DNA of 8,756 nt, taken from Spirochaetales bacterium. GTDB taxonomy: Bacteria; Spirochaetota; Spirochaetia; Treponematales; Rectinemataceae. The stretch covers positions 237,355-246,110 of the forward strand of contig JADLKI010000005.1 of assembly GCA_015657395.1 (NCBI GenBank), written 5' to 3'. This document shows, one piece after another, positions 7,312-8,756 of this stretch (position 1 is its first letter; each line of letters starts with the position of its first letter). The notes below the pieces were generated by a model that did no database searches, was not told where the DNA came from, and was given only the letters and a program-made list of their open reading frames with translations. The translations under genes were made by a program, and so were the position numbers.

Positions 7312-8374
7312 GGGTTGCTCCTTGTTCTGGAATGCTGTGGAAAAGCGCCATTCCGGCGCTGTATACGTCCAACTTGCGGGAGAATACTTTTTGCGCGAGA
7401 TCATCCCGGACTTTTGAAAGCTCGGAAAGGCTCAAAAGGTGCGTTATTTCATCGAAGACAAATTGGCTCAACTGGTAGCGGATGGATTCCAGCCGTTTAT
7501 ACTCCAGCGCTCCGGTCTTTTTGAGCCGCTCAAAATGGAAGACAATGGCATCTGCGAGTTCGGGGACGCCGGCGCCTGTCTCCGCGATTGTCTTGAGCAC
7601 AGGGGGAACTGATGACTCCTGGGCCTCGCCCGTAGACAAGCCCGGCTCCAGACCCGCGTGGTGCATAAAATCGGGATCGCGCGCCGCCAGTGTGTCGGGT
7701 CCGCTCAGGGGCGCCTGCCCCTGGCGCAGCTGCACCTGCATTGCGAGCATCGCCCGCAGTTCGCGCACCACGCGGTCCGCGCCGTCTCGATCCGCCTTGT
7801 TCACTACGAAGATGTCCCCGATCTCCATGATGCCGGCCTTGATCACCTGGATATCGTCGCCCAGACCCGGCACGGACACGAGCACCACGGTATCCGCGAC
7901 CCTCACAATGTCGATTTCGGACTGGCCGACGCCCACCGTTTCGACAAGCACAGTGTCGTAGCCTGCGGCGTCGAGCACACGGATCGCAGCGTGAGTGGCC
8001 TTCGAAATGCCGCCGAGGCTTCCCCGGGTGGCGAGGCTCCGTATGAAGACGCCCGTGTCTGTCGCATGGCTCTGCATGCGCAGACGGTCGCCCAAAATTG
8101 CGCCGCCGGAAAAGGGACTCGAAGGGTCCACCGCGAGCACTCCCACCTTCAGCCCCCGCCCCCTGAACTGGGTGATCAATTTATCGACGAGAGTGCTCTT
8201 GCCCACGCCCGGCGGTCCGGTGATGCCGATGACCTGTGCGCGCCCCGCCTGGTCCTTCAGACGATAGAGGGCCGCGTAGGCGTCGCGGTCCTGGCTTTCG
8301 AGGAGAGTGATGAGACGGGCCGCCGCGCGGTTATCGCCTGCGATGCAGCGGCGCACTAATTCATTCATGGACAA
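7292..8374 (-). CDS. meaB: MeaB/ArgK-type GTPase, chaperone of methylmalonyl-CoA mutase
   Basis: A G3E-family GTPase of 360 residues that protects methylmalonyl-CoA mutase and controls its cofactor loading. The G motifs are in order: Walker [10 protein letters not shown] at 53-61, [18 protein letters not shown] at 83-100, ETVGVGQSE at 145-153 and NKAD at 192-195 for guanine specificity. The C-terminal helical part (about 275-345), used for dimerisation in known MeaB, is present. Between NKAD and the PPVLKT segment there are about 61 residues, whereas E. coli ArgK has about 30. The extra residues (about 212-255) are rich in Gln, Gly, Pro and Ala with little similarity, and they explain why it is longer than the usual 310-335. 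A TTG start at 8374 fits the AAGAGG site 8 bases upstream; the ATG at 8368 is the alternative. It starts 19 bases after the mutase gene and overlaps the epimerase gene by 20. Confidence 0.95.
   Translation of the reverse strand: MSMNELVRRCIAGDNRAAARLITLLESQDRDAYAALYRLKDQAGRAQVIGITGPPGVGKSTLVDKLITQFRGRGLKVGVLAVDPSSPFSGGAILGDRLRMQSHATDTGVFIRSLATRGSLGGISKATHAAIRVLDAAGYDTVLVETVGVGQSEIDIVRVADTVVLVSVPGLGDDIQVIKAGIMEIGDIFVVNKADRDGADRVVRELRAMLAMQVQLRQGQAPLSGPDTLAARDPDFMHHAGLEPGLSTGEAQESSVPPVLKTIAETGAGVPELADAIVFHFERLKKTGALEYKRLESIRYQLSQFVFDEITHLLSLSELSKVRDDLAQKVFSRKLDVYSAGMALFHSIPEQGATHEHPQT
7318..7323 (-). promoter_or_regulatory. Ribosome binding site of the epimerase, inside the meaB 3' end
   Basis: AAGGAG on the minus strand is followed by the 6-base spacer CAACCC and ATG at 7311. 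It lies within the meaB coding sequence, about 24 bases before its stop. It rules out the longer reading of the epimerase frame and makes translational coupling with meaB likely. Confidence 0.85.
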
Positions 8375-8382
8375 AGCGCGAA

Positions 8383-8388
8383 CCTCTT
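8383..8388 (-). promoter_or_regulatory. Ribosome binding site supporting a TTG start for meaB
   Basis: AAGAGG on the minus strand is 8 bases from TTG at 8374 and 14 bases from the ATG at 8368. The spacing favours the rarer TTG start, which adds only two residues. The site lies in the 19-base gap after the mutase stop. Confidence 0.55.
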
Positions 8389-8393
8389 GCGTT

Positions 8394-8756
8394 TCAGTTC
8401 AGCGGCCTCTTGATGTTCGCCCTGATGAAATCCACGGTCTTCGAGGTCGGCGTTCCCGGGCCGAAGATTTCGGCAATCCCCTTCGACTTCAGGAAGGGGA
8501 TATCCTCCTCGGGGATGACCCCTCCGCCGAAGACGAGCATGTCATCGGCGCCGCGCTCCTTCAGAAGCTCAACCACACGGGGAAAAAGGTGGTTGTGCGC
8601 CCCGGAGAGTATCGATAGTGCGACGACATCGACGTCTTCCTGAATCGCTGCGCTGACGATCTGCTCCGGAGTCTGCCTCAGGCCCGTGTAGATCACTTCC
8701 ATGCCCGCGTCGCGCAGGGCCCGCGCGATGACCTTTGCGCCCCGGTCGTGCCCGTC
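8394..8756 (-). CDS. Methylmalonyl-CoA mutase cobalamin-binding domain (C-terminal part)
   Basis: The last 120 residues of a cobalamin-binding (flavodoxin-like) domain, open to the right edge, so the 5' end is missing. The first residues in the window are DGHDRGAKV, the DxHxxG motif whose histidine (third residue here) binds cobalt in the base-off form. Then come [12 protein letters not shown], the SILSGAHNH segment and [12 protein letters not shown], which line the nucleotide-tail pocket, and IFGPGTPT. Together these are strongly typical of methylmalonyl-CoA or related acyl-CoA mutases. It could be the end of a full-length catalytic subunit of about 700 residues or a separate small subunit of about 135-140; the window cannot tell. 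The adjacent meaB, epimerase and decarboxylase genes support the methylmalonyl-CoA mutase assignment. The mutase interconverts succinyl-CoA and (R)-methylmalonyl-CoA. Confidence 0.92.
   Translation of the reverse strand, partial: DGHDRGAKVIARALRDAGMEVIYTGLRQTPEQIVSAAIQEDVDVVALSILSGAHNHLFPRVVELLKERGADDMLVFGGGVIPEEDIPFLKSKGIAEIFGPGTPTSKTVDFIRANIKRPLN

Overview
The window looks like a piece of a moderately GC-rich anaerobic bacterial chromosome. Most of it is one compact minus-strand operon for methylmalonyl-CoA/propionyl-CoA interconversion, coupled to a sodium-pumping decarboxylase. In transcription order, from the right edge leftwards, it carries: the cobalamin-binding end of methylmalonyl-CoA mutase (cut by the window edge), the MeaB-type GTPase that protects or loads the mutase, methylmalonyl-CoA epimerase, and a decarboxylase made of the carboxyltransferase alpha subunit, a small one-helix membrane subunit, a biotin carrier protein and the integral-membrane beta subunit. 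A bifunctional aspartokinase/homoserine dehydrogenase follows 88 bases later on the same strand. At the left edge, a plus-strand TRAP-type fused permease (C-terminal part only) converges on it.

Layout: 2-742 (+) end of the TRAP permease; 777-811 stem-loop terminator between the convergent genes; 810-3239 (-) thrA-type AK-HSD; 3240-3327 short gap; 3328-4458 (-) decarboxylase beta; 4473-4886 (-) biotin carrier; 4916-5281 (-) gamma/delta-type membrane subunit; 5292-6836 (-) carboxyltransferase alpha; 6837-6906 the longest gap within the propionate operon, with a small hairpin; 6907-7311 (-) epimerase; 7292-8374 (-) meaB; 8394-8756 (-) mutase cobalamin domain. Genes are 10-70 bases apart or overlap, nearly all with recognisable Shine-Dalgarno sites, so a single polycistronic message for the propionate genes is likely.

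How the genes work together: the mutase converts succinyl-CoA and (R)-methylmalonyl-CoA, with MeaB as its quality-control GTPase. The epimerase supplies the (S)-isomer. The alpha subunit moves the carboxyl group to biotin on the carrier protein. The beta subunit decarboxylates carboxybiotin and exports Na+, and the small membrane subunit holds the complex together. This set fits succinate decarboxylation to propionate with energy stored as a sodium gradient, as in Veillonella and Propionigenium. The reverse direction cannot be excluded from sequence alone. No biotin carboxylase gene is present in the window, which favours the decarboxylase reading.

Taxonomy is uncertain. The AK-HSD resembles the Bacteroidota/Spirochaetota style of the fused enzyme as I remember it, and TRAP fused permeases are frequent in anaerobic Spirochaetota, Synergistota and delta-proteobacterial lineages. 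I saw no mobile element, CRISPR array, tRNA or rRNA, and no clearly novel system; the points worth a second look are modest and listed as findings.
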